This document shows, piece after piece, positions 24,166-33,519 of a stretch of 64,000 nucleotides of DNA. The DNA is from JAICYJ01 sp038212095. GTDB taxonomy: Bacteria > Actinomycetota > Thermoleophilia > Gaiellales > JAICJC01. Below the pieces are notes generated by a model that ran no database searches, had not been told where the DNA came from, and saw only the letters and a list, made by a program, of their open reading frames with translations. Where the stretch lies: positions 1 to 64,000 of the forward strand of contig JBBQUW010000010.1 of assembly GCA_038212095.1 (NCBI GenBank). Direction: 5' to 3'. Position 1 is the stretch's first letter. Each line of letters begins with the position of its first letter. The position numbers and the translations under genes are program-made.

Positions 24166-25104
24166 TCACGCCCGCCGAGCGAGGTCGACCGGAAACCGCG
24201 GCTGCAGCCGGCCGTCCCGCTTGCGCAGCTCGGGCCGGTCGGCCACCAGGCAGTTGTAGACCGCCTCCTCGGCCGCCTCGTAGGCGGCGGCGAAGTACGG
24301 GTTCAGCTGGTCGTTCTCGAGCGTCTGCGGCCGGGCGGTGGTGAATGAGACGGCGATCTCGCCGGAGCCGTTGTGGGCGTACGATCCCGCCCGCGCCAGG
24401 CCCAGCAGCGGCCGCAGCGCGAGCCGCCGCAGCTGCATCGCCGTCATCGGCGCGTCGGTGGCACAGACCGCGATGCACGAGCCCTCAGCGGGAGCCGGCT
24501 GTTCGGCCGGGTCGAAACGCAGCCCGCCGGCGGCCAGCCGTTCACGTTCGCCGAAGTTGCACATCAGGAGCACGCCCAGCGTGTGGTCGCCGACGCGTCG
24601 CGAGGCGGTGCCGATGCCGCCGGCGAACTCGAAGCACGTCATACCGGTGCCGCCGCCGACGGAGCCCTCGGGGACGTCGCTGGAGAGAGCGGCCCGCGCT
24701 CGCATCACGTCCTGCACGGTGATGGTGCGCGAATCGGCCAGATCGCTGTCGTCGCACTCCCCCACCACGGGAATCAAGGTGTTATCGGGATCACCGCCCT
24801 CGGCCAGCACGGCGGCGTGATAGACCATGCCCAGCGCGTGCGTGCCGCACAGGTAGATGCCGGTCTGGATGATGCCCCACTCGTCGATCTCGAGCTTCTT
24901 GGTCAGCTCGCCGACGCCGTTCACGGTGGCCACGCCGGCCCTGACGGGCAGCGATGGCGGCGCGATCACGGTCACGCCGGTGAGCTCACCGCTCTCGGCC
25001 TGCGAGTGACCAACCAGCACACCGGGTACATCGGTGATCGAGTTGCGCTCGCCGATCGGCAGCAGTCCCACGGGACCGGCGATATCTCTCCAGCGTTCGG
25101 GCAT
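24166..25104 (-). CDS. P1-family (S58, DmpA-type) peptidase
   Basis: 312 residues from ATG 25104. Family of self-cleaving N-terminal-nucleophile aminopeptidases (DmpA, BapA) that release N-terminal D- or beta-amino acids. Visible: SITDVPGVLVGHSQ, GVGELTKKLEIDEWGIIQT, GSVGGGTGMTCFEFAGGIGT, and the self-cleavage site at Gly-Ser in EGSCIAVCATDAPM, followed by AHNGSGEIAVSF. All are intact, so the enzyme should mature. Its place beside kal/kce suits release of beta-amino acids. A -10 box TATAGA lies 9 nt upstream. Confidence 0.92.
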   Translation of the reverse strand: MPERWRDIAGPVGLLPIGERNSITDVPGVLVGHSQAESGELTGVTVIAPPSLPVRAGVATVNGVGELTKKLEIDEWGIIQTGIYLCGTHALGMVYHAAVLAEGGDPDNTLIPVVGECDDSDLADSRTITVQDVMRARAALSSDVPEGSVGGGTGMTCFEFAGGIGTASRRVGDHTLGVLLMCNFGERERLAAGGLRFDPAEQPAPAEGSCIAVCATDAPMTAMQLRRLALRPLLGLARAGSYAHNGSGEIAVSFTTARPQTLENDQLNPYFAAAYEAAEEAVYNCLVADRPELRKRDGRLQPRFPVDLARRA

Positions 25105-25113
25105 GAACGGTGC

Positions 25114-25119
25114 TCTATA
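25114..25119 (-). promoter_or_regulatory. -10 box of the P1 peptidase gene
   Basis: TATAGA, in the extended form TGGTATAGA, 9 nt before the ATG at 25104. Predicts a leader of two or three bases at most. Confidence 0.5.
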
Positions 25120-25184
25120 CCAGACTGACACCGGGTCGCGCTGAGACGACCGGCGTGGCGGCAGGTTGGGCACGCATCCTCGTG

Positions 25185-25586
25185 TCAGGAGGCCGAGGGG
25201 TACTCGTCGTGCTGAGGCAGGTGGTCGAGGATCGGATACCACGGAGCCTTCGAACCGACGAAGATATGCGCCGTCGGCGTGTGCCCCGGCTGGTCGACGA
25301 GGCCGCCGTACGGAACCCGTACGCAGCCGCGCTCGCGCACGGTCCAGTACAGCAGCGAGAAGCAGAGCCGGCAGCGGATCTCGTGATCCGCGGTCTTCTC
25401 GCCGACCTCCAACAACAGATCGACACCCTTCAAAATCATCAGCTTTTCCCGCTCGATCTCACCCCACGGCAAGAACGCCGACCCGGTGGTCGCGCGACAG
25501 TTCGAGCAGTGGCAGTTGTACGCGACGACGAACTCATCCGCGACCTCGTATGCCACCGCATCGCATCCACAGCGACCTCTCAGCAT
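25185..25586 (-). CDS. GFA/CENP-V-fold zinc protein
   Basis: 133 residues. Zinc-binding Cys sets of the GFA (glutathione-dependent formaldehyde-activating-like) domain: GRCGCDAV near the start, NCHCSNCRATTGSAFLPWG near residue 30, and RCRLCFS near residue 72. The family name comes from one enzyme; most members have no proven activity, and actinobacteria often lack glutathione, so the role is unknown. A -10 box TAGGAT ends 6 nt before the ATG. Confidence 0.88.
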   Translation of the reverse strand: MLRGRCGCDAVAYEVADEFVVAYNCHCSNCRATTGSAFLPWGEIEREKLMILKGVDLLLEVGEKTADHEIRCRLCFSLLYWTVRERGCVRVPYGGLVDQPGHTPTAHIFVGSKAPWYPILDHLPQHDEYPSAS

Positions 25587-25592
25587 GCGGCC

Positions 25593-25598
25593 ATCCTA
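25593..25598 (-). promoter_or_regulatory. -10 box of the GFA gene, leaderless
   Basis: TAGGAT ending 6 nt before the ATG at 25586. It falls at the last codons of the upstream amidase frame, so the GFA gene can be expressed apart from it. Confidence 0.5.
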
Positions 25599-26956
25599 GC
25601 GCCGAAGCCCGCGCATCACCCGCTCATCCGGCCCCGCCGAAAACCTCCACGGATGCGCCGCCTCGAATGCCGCCGCCGCCCGAAGCACCAGCGCGTCCGC
25701 CCCACGGCGGCCGATGATCTGGAGGCCTACCGGCATGCCGTCAACGCTGCCGCAGGGCACGGTCGCCGCCGGCTGGCCGGAGACGTTGAACGGATAGGTG
25801 AACGCCGTCCAGGAGAGGTACTCGGTCGGCACGCCGGCCACCGAGCCCGGCTGGTCGAGGCCGGCCGCGAACGCCGTCAGCGGCAGCGTCGGCGTCAGCA
25901 TCAGGTCGTGGTCGTGCATGAACGCGTCCCAGACCGCTGCGTAGCGAGCCTTGGCGCCCTGGGCCGAGACCAGCGCGGTCGCCGGCAGCCGAAGACCCCG
26001 CTCGATCACCGTCACGCGGCCGGGGTCGAGCAGCTCCTCCACCTCCGCCAGACGTCCGTCGGCGAACGGCGCCGCCTGGCTGGTGCACCAGATCGTGTCG
26101 ACGATCGGCCACGGATCGGGCAGCGACGGGTGGCGCGCGTCCAGCCCGCTCCCAGCGCGGCGAAGCTGCGCGCCGCCGCCTCGCAGACCGCGACCACCTC
26201 CGGCTCGACGGCGGCGTAGCCCAGGTCGGCCGACCACGCGACTCGAACGCCGGCCACGCCGCCCGCCAGACCCGCGAGCGTCTCGCTCCCCGTCAGCACA
26301 TCAAGCAGCAGCGCTGACTCGGCCACGTGGCGGCTGATCGGCCCCTGCACCGACAGCCCGGAGTTGACGACATCGGTCGGCACCAGGCCCCAGGTCGGCT
26401 TGAGGCCGAACACGCCGCACATCGAGGCCGGGATGCGGATCGAGCCGGCGCCGTCGCCCCCGTGGTGCAGGACGCCGGGCAGGCGCGCCGCCGCGGCCGC
26501 CGCCCCGCCGCTGGATCCGCCGGCCGCCTGCGATGGCCGCCACGGGTTGAGCGTCGACCCGTGCACACGGCTCGAGGTCTCGCCCTTCCAGCCGTTCTCC
26601 GGCGTCGCCGTCTTGCCGATGATGGCGGCGCCGGCTGCCCGGACGATCGCCACCAGCGGCGAGTCCGCCGCTGCGATGCGGTCGCCACCCAGCAGCGAGC
26701 CGGCGGCCGTGCGCACGCCGGCCACGTCCAGCAGATCCTTGATCGTGACCGGCACGCCCGCCAGCGGCCCGGCGGTGCCGTCAGCGTAGGCCCGCTCGGC
26801 GGCCGCCGCCTGCCGCAGGGCCAGATCCGGTGTCAGCGTGACGAACGCGTGCAGCTCGCGGTCGACGTCATCGGCCCGCTGCAGCGTCTCGCGCACCACC
26901 TCGACCGGCGAGCGCTCTCGCCGCCGGTAGGCGTCGAGCAGGTCGAGGACGTTCAC
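25596..26956 (-). pseudogene. Amidase-signature-family gene with a frameshift
   Basis: Two overlapping frames together make one amidase of about 450 residues. The first (from 26956) holds the catalytic Lys (VPVTIKDLLDVAG), cis-Ser (AAGGSSGGAAAA) and nucleophile Ser (GAGSIRIPAS). It should switch frame at about 26145-26160, after ARSFAALGAG, to continue as LDARHPSLPDPWPIVDTIW through FTYPFNVSGQPAATVPCG to the stop at 25596. A one-base loss (or two-base gain) explains it. All catalytic residues lie before the break, but the C-terminal substrate-pocket half is lost. Either a recent mutation or a sequence error. Fifteen bases after the ABC ATPase gene. Confidence 0.85.
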
Positions 26957-26971
26957 CGCGCCCCGCCCGCG

Positions 26972-27985
26972 TCAGCCGGGCGCGGTGACGATGCAGGCCG
27001 CGCGATGCTCGGCCACGTGCGACTCGCGCGCCCGGTGCAGCTGGGGGTCGATCGACTTGCAGCGCTCCTCGGCGATCGGACAGCGCGGGTGGAAGCGGCA
27101 GCCGGACGGCACGTGCACCGGGTTGGGCGTCTCGCCCTTGAGGATCTGTGGCACCGTCTGCTCGCGAGGATCGCGTTTTGGCACCACAGAGATCAGCGCC
27201 CGCGTGTAGGGGTGCTGTGGATTTCGCACCACCTCCTTGGCCGGCCCCTCCTCGACGATCCGGCCCAGGTACATGACCGCGATCCGATCGGCGAAGTGTG
27301 CCGCCGTGGAGAGGTCGTGCGTGATCATCAGGATGCCGAGCCCCTGCCGGCGCAGACCGTCCAGAAGCGAGAGGATGCCGGCCCGCACCGAGACGTCGAG
27401 CATCGACACCGGCTCGTCTGCCACTAGCAGCTTGGGATCGAGCACCAGGCTGGCCGCGATCGCGACCCGCTGGCGCTGGCCGCCGGACAGCTCGTGCGGG
27501 AACCGGTCGATGAACAGGTCAGGCGGCGTCAACCCGGCCCGGTCGAGCGCCTCGCGCACCTTCGCCTCGCGTTGCGGCTTGGAGCCGGCGATGCCGTGCA
27601 CCAGCAGCGGCTCCTCGATCGTGTCGCGCACGGTGAAGCGCGGGTCGAGCGACTCGTAGGGATCCTGGTAGATCATCTGGATCTCGCGCCGCAGGGGCCG
27701 CAGCGAGCGCGCCGAGAGGCTCGAGATCTCGCGGCCGCGAAACTTGATCGAGCCTGACTCGTTCTCGACCATCCGGATCACCGTCTGCGCGGTCGAGGTC
27801 TTGCCGCATCCCGACTCGCCCACCAGCGCCACCATCTCGCCCTCGCCGACGCTGAACGAGACGCCCTCCACCGCGTGCACCGAGAGCTTCGGTCGCCGTG
27901 CCACCGCGCCGATCACCCCACGCGGCACCGGGTAGCGCGTGACCAGGTCGGCGACCTCGAGCAGCGTGCCGCCGACCGTGCTCAT
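26972..27985 (-). CDS. Oligopeptide-type ABC transporter ATPase (OppF-like)
   Basis: 337 residues. Walker A GESGCGKTSTAQT, signature LSGGQRQRVAIAASL, Walker B LLVADEPVSMLD, switch His in MITHDLSTAAHFAD. C-terminal oligopeptide-transporter extension with Cys cluster (CRFHPRCPIAEERCKSIDP) that in this family can hold an Fe-S centre. Powers import with its partner ATPase. It overlaps the upstream ATPase gene by 4 bases and is followed by the amidase. Confidence 0.94.
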   Translation of the reverse strand: MSTVGGTLLEVADLVTRYPVPRGVIGAVARRPKLSVHAVEGVSFSVGEGEMVALVGESGCGKTSTAQTVIRMVENESGSIKFRGREISSLSARSLRPLRREIQMIYQDPYESLDPRFTVRDTIEEPLLVHGIAGSKPQREAKVREALDRAGLTPPDLFIDRFPHELSGGQRQRVAIAASLVLDPKLLVADEPVSMLDVSVRAGILSLLDGLRRQGLGILMITHDLSTAAHFADRIAVMYLGRIVEEGPAKEVVRNPQHPYTRALISVVPKRDPREQTVPQILKGETPNPVHVPSGCRFHPRCPIAEERCKSIDPQLHRARESHVAEHRAACIVTAPG

Positions 27986-28965
27986 GCCGGCTGCTCCAGG
28001 GTGACGCGGTCATTGAGGTGGCACATCGCCTCGTGGCCGGGTGCCACCTCCAGCCTGCGAGGATGCGTGTCGGCACAGGGTGAGAACGCCGAGTCGCAGC
28101 GTGGCGCGAATGGACAGCCCACGATCGCCCGATCGAGCCGCGGCGGCGCGCCCGGGATCGAGATCACCGAGTCGTCGCCCAGCATGTCCGGCGTGGCCGC
28201 AAACAGCATCCGCGTGTAGGGGTGGCGCGGCTCGTGGTAGATCTCGGCCATATCGCCCATCTCGGCGATCTCGCCCGCGTACATCACGGCGGCCCGGTCG
28301 CAGACCTGCGCCACCACCGGCAGGTCGTGCGTGACCAGCACCATCGAGAGCCCCAGGTCGCGCGTCAGCTGCGTCAACAGCTCCAGGATCTGCGCCTGCA
28401 CCATCACGTCCAGCGCGGTGGTCGGCTCGTCCGCCAGCAGCACCTTCGGCTCGCAGGCCAGCGCCAGGGCGATCGCCGCCCGCTGCCGCATGCCGCCCGA
28501 GAACTCGTGGGGATAGCGGTCGGCGCGGTCGCCCGAGATGCCGACGAGGTCCAGCAGCCGCCGCACCTGGGCCCGCGCCACCTTGCCGCTGGCGATGCCG
28601 TGCATCTCCAACGGCTCGGCGATCTGGCTGCCGACCGTCTTGACCGGGTTGAACGCGTTCATGGCACCCTGAAACACCATCGAGATGTCCTTCCAGCGGT
28701 GCGGGCTGACCGTCTCCTCGCCCTTGGCCAGGATGTCCTCACCGTCCAGCAGCACGCGCCCGGCCGCCGATGCGCTGGACGGCAGCAGGCCCATCAGCGC
28801 CAGGATGGTGGTGGTCTTGCCGCAGCCCGACTCGCCCACCAGCCCCAACCGCTCGCCGGCCCGCAGCTCGAAGCTGACGCCCTGCACGGCGTGCAGCTCG
28901 CGTCCGCCGCTGAGATCGAACCAGACGTGCAGATCCTCGACCTTCAGTACCGGCGCGTCACTCAC
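27982..28965 (-). CDS. Oligopeptide-type ABC transporter ATPase (OppD-like)
   Basis: 327 residues from a GTG at 28965 that overlaps the stop of the permease gene (GTGA). The frame is open far upstream, but that is only the shadow of the permease. Walker A GESGCGKTTTILALMG, signature FSGGMRQRAAIALAL, Walker B VLLADEPTTALDVM, switch VTHDLPVVAQVCD, C-terminal CPFAPRCDSAFSPC region. Pairs with the OppF-like ATPase as a heterodimer. Confidence 0.94.
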   Translation of the reverse strand: MSDAPVLKVEDLHVWFDLSGGRELHAVQGVSFELRAGERLGLVGESGCGKTTTILALMGLLPSSASAAGRVLLDGEDILAKGEETVSPHRWKDISMVFQGAMNAFNPVKTVGSQIAEPLEMHGIASGKVARAQVRRLLDLVGISGDRADRYPHEFSGGMRQRAAIALALACEPKVLLADEPTTALDVMVQAQILELLTQLTRDLGLSMVLVTHDLPVVAQVCDRAAVMYAGEIAEMGDMAEIYHEPRHPYTRMLFAATPDMLGDDSVISIPGAPPRLDRAIVGCPFAPRCDSAFSPCADTHPRRLEVAPGHEAMCHLNDRVTLEQPA

Positions 28966-29936
28966 TCGGCGTCGAGCTCCCCCTGCAGCGGCCGCATGCG
29001 GAAGCGGCGAACGGCCAGGTGCCCGACCTTGAGCCGCGGGTTGAGCGCATCCTCCATCGATTGGCCCACCATCGTGCAGGCCAGGATCACGACCGTCACC
29101 GCCAGCCCGGGCGGCACCACCGCCCACCACGCGTTGTTCAACACGGCGTTGCCAAGGAAGGCGTTCTCGATCAGCTTGCCCCACGAGACCGTGCTTGGGT
29201 CGCCCAGGCCGAGGAACGTGATGTAGGTCTCGAGGAACACCGCCAGCGCGATCATCAGCACAGTGTTTGCGATCAGCAGCGGCGCCACCTGAGGCAACAC
29301 GTGCTTTCGGATCAGGCGGCCGTTGCCCGCGCCCAGCGATCGCGCCCGTTTCACGTACACCCGCTCGCGCACGCTCTTGACCTGCGCCCGGATCAGACGC
29401 GCCGTGCTGGTCCAGTAGATGATCCCGATGATCAGGATGATGTTCGCCAAGGTGCGTCCAAACACCGCGGCCACCACGATGATCAGCGGCAGGTCGGGAA
29501 TGACCAGGAAGATGTCGGTGATCCGCATCAGCACGATGTCCACCCAGCCGCCGAAGAATCCCGCCACCACGCCCACCGCGCCGCCGATCAGCATCGCCAC
29601 CAGCGCGCCGGCGAATCCCACCTCCAGCGAGACGCGGCTGCCGTACACCATCAGCGAGAACATGTCGACGCCGCCGTCGTCGGTGCCCAGCCAGTGCGAG
29701 CTGCTCGGTGCCTGGTAGATCGGGCCCGTCTTCTGGGTCACGCTGTGGGTCGCGATCAGCGGCGCGAAGATCGCGATCAGCACGAATGCGATCACGATCG
29801 CGAGCCCGACCACGGCCTGCGGTTCGCCGCGCAGCGTGGCGCTGAAGAAGCCCGGCCGGCGAGTGCTGGCCGGCTCGATCGCCTCCGGCGCCGCGCCCTC
29901 GGGCACCAGTCCGGGCTCGGTGATAAGGCCGCTCAC
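28962..29936 (-). CDS. Oligopeptide-type ABC permease (OppC-like)
   Basis: 324 residues. N-terminal soluble stretch, first membrane span (VVGLAIVIAFVLIAIFAPLI), then the BPD_transp_1 core with five spans (VGFAGALVAMLIGGAVGVVA, IVLMRITDIFLVIPDLPLII). The coupling-helix motif ARSLGAGNGRLIRKHVLPQV contacts the ATPases. Forms the channel with the OppB-like permease. Confidence 0.94.
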   Translation of the reverse strand: MSGLITEPGLVPEGAAPEAIEPASTRRPGFFSATLRGEPQAVVGLAIVIAFVLIAIFAPLIATHSVTQKTGPIYQAPSSSHWLGTDDGGVDMFSLMVYGSRVSLEVGFAGALVAMLIGGAVGVVAGFFGGWVDIVLMRITDIFLVIPDLPLIIVVAAVFGRTLANIILIIGIIYWTSTARLIRAQVKSVRERVYVKRARSLGAGNGRLIRKHVLPQVAPLLIANTVLMIALAVFLETYITFLGLGDPSTVSWGKLIENAFLGNAVLNNAWWAVVPPGLAVTVVILACTMVGQSMEDALNPRLKVGHLAVRRFRMRPLQGELDAE

Positions 29937-30907
29937 GTCGTCACCCGCGGGTCGAGCTTGAAGTACAGCAGGTCGGCGATGAAGTTACACAGGATCACGG
30001 ACAGCGTCAGCACCAGGAAGGCGCCCTGTAGGAACGAGAAGTCGCGTTTGTCGATCGCGTCGACGATCGCCAGGCCGATGCCCGGGTAGTCGAACACGTA
30101 CTCGATCACGAACGTGCCGCCCAGAATGAAGCCCAGCGAGAGCGCGATCAGCGTCACCACCGGCAGCATCGCATTTCGGAAGCCATGCCTCCACACGATC
30201 GCCCAGTTGCTGAGGCCCTTGGCGCGGGCCGTCAGCACGTAGTCCTCGCCCAGCGTCTCGAGCATCGACGAGCGCACGATCAGCGTGTAGTCGCCGTACA
30301 GCACCAGCCCCAGCGTCAGCGCCGGCAGGACGATGTGGGAGAGCCTGTCCTGGAGGAAAGCCGTCGTGCCGGGATCTCCCAGCACGCCGTAGTCCGGGCT
30401 CTGGATGCCGCCGTGCGGCAGGCCGATCCGATCGGCCAGGAAGTAGACGATCATCAGGCCCAGCCACTGGGTCGGCACGGAGTAAAAGGCCAGGCTCGTC
30501 CACACCGAGATCTTGTCTAAGAACGTACCCCGCCGCCAGGCGGAGATCACCCCCGTGAACACGCCGAACACGATCGAGAACACGGTGCCCAGCGTGATCA
30601 TCGCCAGCGTCTTTTTGATCGGATCCCACAGCTCGCCGCGCACCGGCTGGTGCGAGACGTCCGACCGGCCGAGGTCGCCGTGCACCAGCCGGCCGAGATA
30701 GATCGTGTACTGCTGCCATTTTGGCTTGTCCAGCCCCAGGTCGTGTCGCAGCGCCGCCTTGTACTGCAGCGTGCAGTGCTGGCAGCGCAGGCCGGATACG
30801 GCATCACCCGGCAGGGCGCGGAACAGCACGAAGTTGATGGTCACCGCGACGAACACCGTGATCAGCGCGAACAACGTCCGCTTGACGATGTAGTCGGTTC
30901 GTCCCAT
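29933..30907 (-). CDS. Oligopeptide-type ABC permease (OppB-like)
   Basis: 324 residues, six predicted spans. The first (VKRTLFALITVFVAVTINFV) is followed by the external loop typical of OppB, then the core with ARAKGLSNWAIVWRHGFRNA as the coupling helix, and a final span. The external loop has a short Cys pair (CQHCTLQY), unusual but with no clear role. It overlaps the OppC-like gene by 4 bases and follows the binding-protein gene by 36 bases. Confidence 0.94.
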   Translation of the reverse strand: MGRTDYIVKRTLFALITVFVAVTINFVLFRALPGDAVSGLRCQHCTLQYKAALRHDLGLDKPKWQQYTIYLGRLVHGDLGRSDVSHQPVRGELWDPIKKTLAMITLGTVFSIVFGVFTGVISAWRRGTFLDKISVWTSLAFYSVPTQWLGLMIVYFLADRIGLPHGGIQSPDYGVLGDPGTTAFLQDRLSHIVLPALTLGLVLYGDYTLIVRSSMLETLGEDYVLTARAKGLSNWAIVWRHGFRNAMLPVVTLIALSLGFILGGTFVIEYVFDYPGIGLAIVDAIDKRDFSFLQGAFLVLTLSVILCNFIADLLYFKLDPRVTT

Positions 30908-30943
30908 CTGCTGTCGTGCTGCCCGCGCCCTTCCGGCCGGCCG

Positions 30944-32662
30944 CTAGCCCTTCTTGTAGGGGTCGGTCATGTACCCGTAGTTGTATCCGTTCAGCTCGGG
31001 GTGGTACCCGCCCCAGCTTGGCTGCGCAGCCGAGATCGCCTGCTCGTTCACCAGCTGGGTGTAGATGTAGGCGTCCGAGACGATCTTGTCCATCTTCTGG
31101 ACGATCGCCTTGCGGGCGTCACCGGCCAGCGTTCCCTCCTGCTTGTAGAGGGCGTTGTAGGCCGCGTTGTCGTAGCCCGTGTCGCTCCAGCTGCACCACT
31201 GCCCCTTGGTGGCGACAGAAAGCATGAAGTCGGGATCCGGGTACGAGAACCAGTCCCACAGGGCGATGTCGAACTTGGCGTACCCGGTCGACTTGGAGGC
31301 GTCGCAGTTGCCATCGGTCTCGACGGCGTAGGACGCCGACGAGTCACCGCCGGCCTGCTCGGTCACCTTGATGCCGGCCGCCAAGAATCCCGCCTGAACG
31401 ATTGAGAACTCGCGGTTGCCGTTGAAGTCGAGGCTTCCCGGCACCATCACCTGGTACTCCATCTTATGTGCCGGCTGGGCGTACTTGCCCGTGGTTGCCG
31501 GCACCACGCGGACGCCATCAGCGCCCTTCTTGTACCCAAGCGCGTCCAGCGCCGCGTTGCCCGCCGCGCAGTCGTACTTCAGCATCGGCACGGTCGGGTT
31601 CTGCCAGCTTGGGGCAAGCGGCCCCAGCACGCTGGGCGTCGCCAGCGTGGCGTTGCCCGCGTAGATCACCGAGATGATCTGCTGGCGGTCGACGCACTCG
31701 GACATCGCCTGCTTGACCGCCGGGTTCAGGAGCTCCCGGTTCTGCGGCTTGCGCGGGTTCGAGTTCCACGTGATGTTGGTGAACTCGCCGTACTTGTAGG
31801 GGTGGATCGCCAGCCCCTTGGTCGTCTTGAGCGCGTTGACCGTGGTGTACGGCACCTGGTCGACGGCCGCGATCTGACCCGACTTGAGGTCTGCGATCAT
31901 CGAGTCGGAGTTGGTGTAGTAGACCAGCGCCACCGCGTCGACGTGCGGCTTGGGGCCCCAGAAGCCCGGGTTGGGCTTGAAGACCGTCTGGCCCTTCTTG
32001 TCGTACTTGGTGATCTGGAACGGGCCGCCGGATACCAGCGGCAGATGCGTCTCGGGCTGGAAGGACTTGAGGTCCTTGCCCTTGTTGCCCGTGTACTTGC
32101 TCCAGACGTGCTGCGGCACGATGTACATGGACGAGATCGCCGACAGCACCAGCTGCGGATCGATCGGTGCGTCGTAGTGGAACACGACCGTGTTGGGGTC
32201 GGGCGCATCCACGGTCGTCACGTGGTTGACCGACGAGGCCAGTGTGGCGGTCGCGTCGGACTGGTACTTGACGATCGTGTTGGCCGTCCAGGCGACGTCT
32301 GCAGACGTCAACGGCTTGCCGTCCGACCACTTGGCGCCGGGATGCAGGTGGTACGTCCAGGTCTTGAAGTCCGCGCTGTGCTCCCACGAGCTTGCGTAGC
32401 TGCCCTCGTAGGTCGTCAGGTCGGGGCCGAGCTGGACCAGCTCGGGGTAGACCTCGAGGTAAGCCGTCACGGCCTCTGCCTCGATGTAGTTGAACGGGTT
32501 CAGCGTATCGATGTAGTTGGTGGTACCGATCGTGAAGATGCCGCCCTGCTTGATCTGGCTGCCGCTCCCGCCTCCACCTCCCGATGAGCCGCTGCCACAG
32601 CCGGCCGCGGTGACCAGCACCGCCACCAGGGCAACTGCTCCCAGCATTCGTCGTGCTCTCAT
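30944..32662 (-). CDS. Extracellular solute-binding protein, family 5 (oligopeptide type)
   Basis: 572 residues from ATG 32662, with a good ribosome-binding site (GAGGGGAG). Lipoprotein signal ending VTAAGCGSG, a Gly/Ser linker, then the SBP_bac_5 fold (YASSWEHSADFKTWTYHLHP, GAKWSDGKPLTSADVAWT). Captures the substrate outside and hands it to the OppBC permease. Family 5 proteins bind peptides, nickel or other compounds; the neighbouring hydrolases argue for a peptide- or amide-like ligand. The start overlaps the stop of the creatininase-family gene. Confidence 0.93.
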   Translation of the reverse strand: MRARRMLGAVALVAVLVTAAGCGSGSSGGGGGSGSQIKQGGIFTIGTTNYIDTLNPFNYIEAEAVTAYLEVYPELVQLGPDLTTYEGSYASSWEHSADFKTWTYHLHPGAKWSDGKPLTSADVAWTANTIVKYQSDATATLASSVNHVTTVDAPDPNTVVFHYDAPIDPQLVLSAISSMYIVPQHVWSKYTGNKGKDLKSFQPETHLPLVSGGPFQITKYDKKGQTVFKPNPGFWGPKPHVDAVALVYYTNSDSMIADLKSGQIAAVDQVPYTTVNALKTTKGLAIHPYKYGEFTNITWNSNPRKPQNRELLNPAVKQAMSECVDRQQIISVIYAGNATLATPSVLGPLAPSWQNPTVPMLKYDCAAGNAALDALGYKKGADGVRVVPATTGKYAQPAHKMEYQVMVPGSLDFNGNREFSIVQAGFLAAGIKVTEQAGGDSSASYAVETDGNCDASKSTGYAKFDIALWDWFSYPDPDFMLSVATKGQWCSWSDTGYDNAAYNALYKQEGTLAGDARKAIVQKMDKIVSDAYIYTQLVNEQAISAAQPSWGGYHPELNGYNYGYMTDPYKKG

Positions 32663-33519
32663 GTGCTCCCCTCCCTCGTTTGCAGCGCACGCATGGCGCC
32701 GTCGTGATGATCTCGGCCAGGACGCGGAGCGCGCCGGGCCAGCTCGTCGATGTGCTCGGCGGTCTCCTCGACCGCCCGTTGCAACCACAGCCGCCCCTTC
32801 TCAGCGGTGGCGACGGTTGCGTCCCCGATCACGCCTGACTCAGTCCACCCGCTCCACTGCCCCTTGATCGAGAGCGGGCCGTCCGTCCAGTCCATCCACA
32901 CGGTGTCGGAGTCCCACTCGGGGATCTCCCGCACCGCCTTGTCCATCTGCACCAGCTCGGGACGGATCGCGAGGTAGAGCGACGTCTCCAGCTCGCAGGC
33001 GTGGGCGATGCCGCCGGGACTGTCGCTGTCTCGGGTGCGCTCGAGCAGCTCCATCGAGGAGGGCGTCGAGAGGTACCAGAAGGTTGCCGCCAGCACGTCG
33101 CGTCGTTCCAGCATCAGCAGCCGCGCGGCCATCTCGACCAGCGGCACGTTCGAGCCGTGGCCGTTGACGAACAGGATGCGGCGAAAGCCGTGGTGGATCA
33201 GGCTCTTGCCGATGTCCAGCAGGTACTCGACGAACCTGTTCCACTCGATCGTGATCGAGCCCGGGAAGTCCATGTGGTGCGGCGTGTAGCCATGGGTGAC
33301 GGTGGGCAGGAGCAGCGCGGCGCCAGGGCGCGCCTGCACGGCGCGCTCCGCCAGCGTCTCGGCGATCACAGCATCTGTATCGATCGGCAGGTGGTGGCCG
33401 TGATCTTCCAGCGTCGCCACCGGGATCACACAGACCGGATCCTCGGCCGCCCGCGCGGCGACCTCGGGCCAGGTCAGCTCGGCGTACCGGTGGGTTGCTG
33501 GAGGAGGGTCAGAAGGCAT
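32659..33519 (-). CDS. Creatininase-family amidohydrolase
   Basis: 286 residues. Metal-binding pattern of the creatininase family: Glu/His/Asp in TLEDHGHHLPIDTDAVI near residue 37, His in FVNGHGSNVPLVEMAAR near 120, Glu in HACELETSLYLAI near 175. Members open cyclic amides or cleave N-glycosyl and formamide bonds; specificity cannot be told. It overlaps the C45 gene upstream by 11 bases and the binding-protein gene downstream by 4, so it belongs to the same transcript as the importer. Confidence 0.9.
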   Translation of the reverse strand: MPSDPPPATHRYAELTWPEVAARAAEDPVCVIPVATLEDHGHHLPIDTDAVIAETLAERAVQARPGAALLLPTVTHGYTPHHMDFPGSITIEWNRFVEYLLDIGKSLIHHGFRRILFVNGHGSNVPLVEMAARLLMLERRDVLAATFWYLSTPSSMELLERTRDSDSPGGIAHACELETSLYLAIRPELVQMDKAVREIPEWDSDTVWMDWTDGPLSIKGQWSGWTESGVIGDATVATAEKGRLWLQRAVEETAEHIDELARRAPRPGRDHHDGAMRALQTREGST

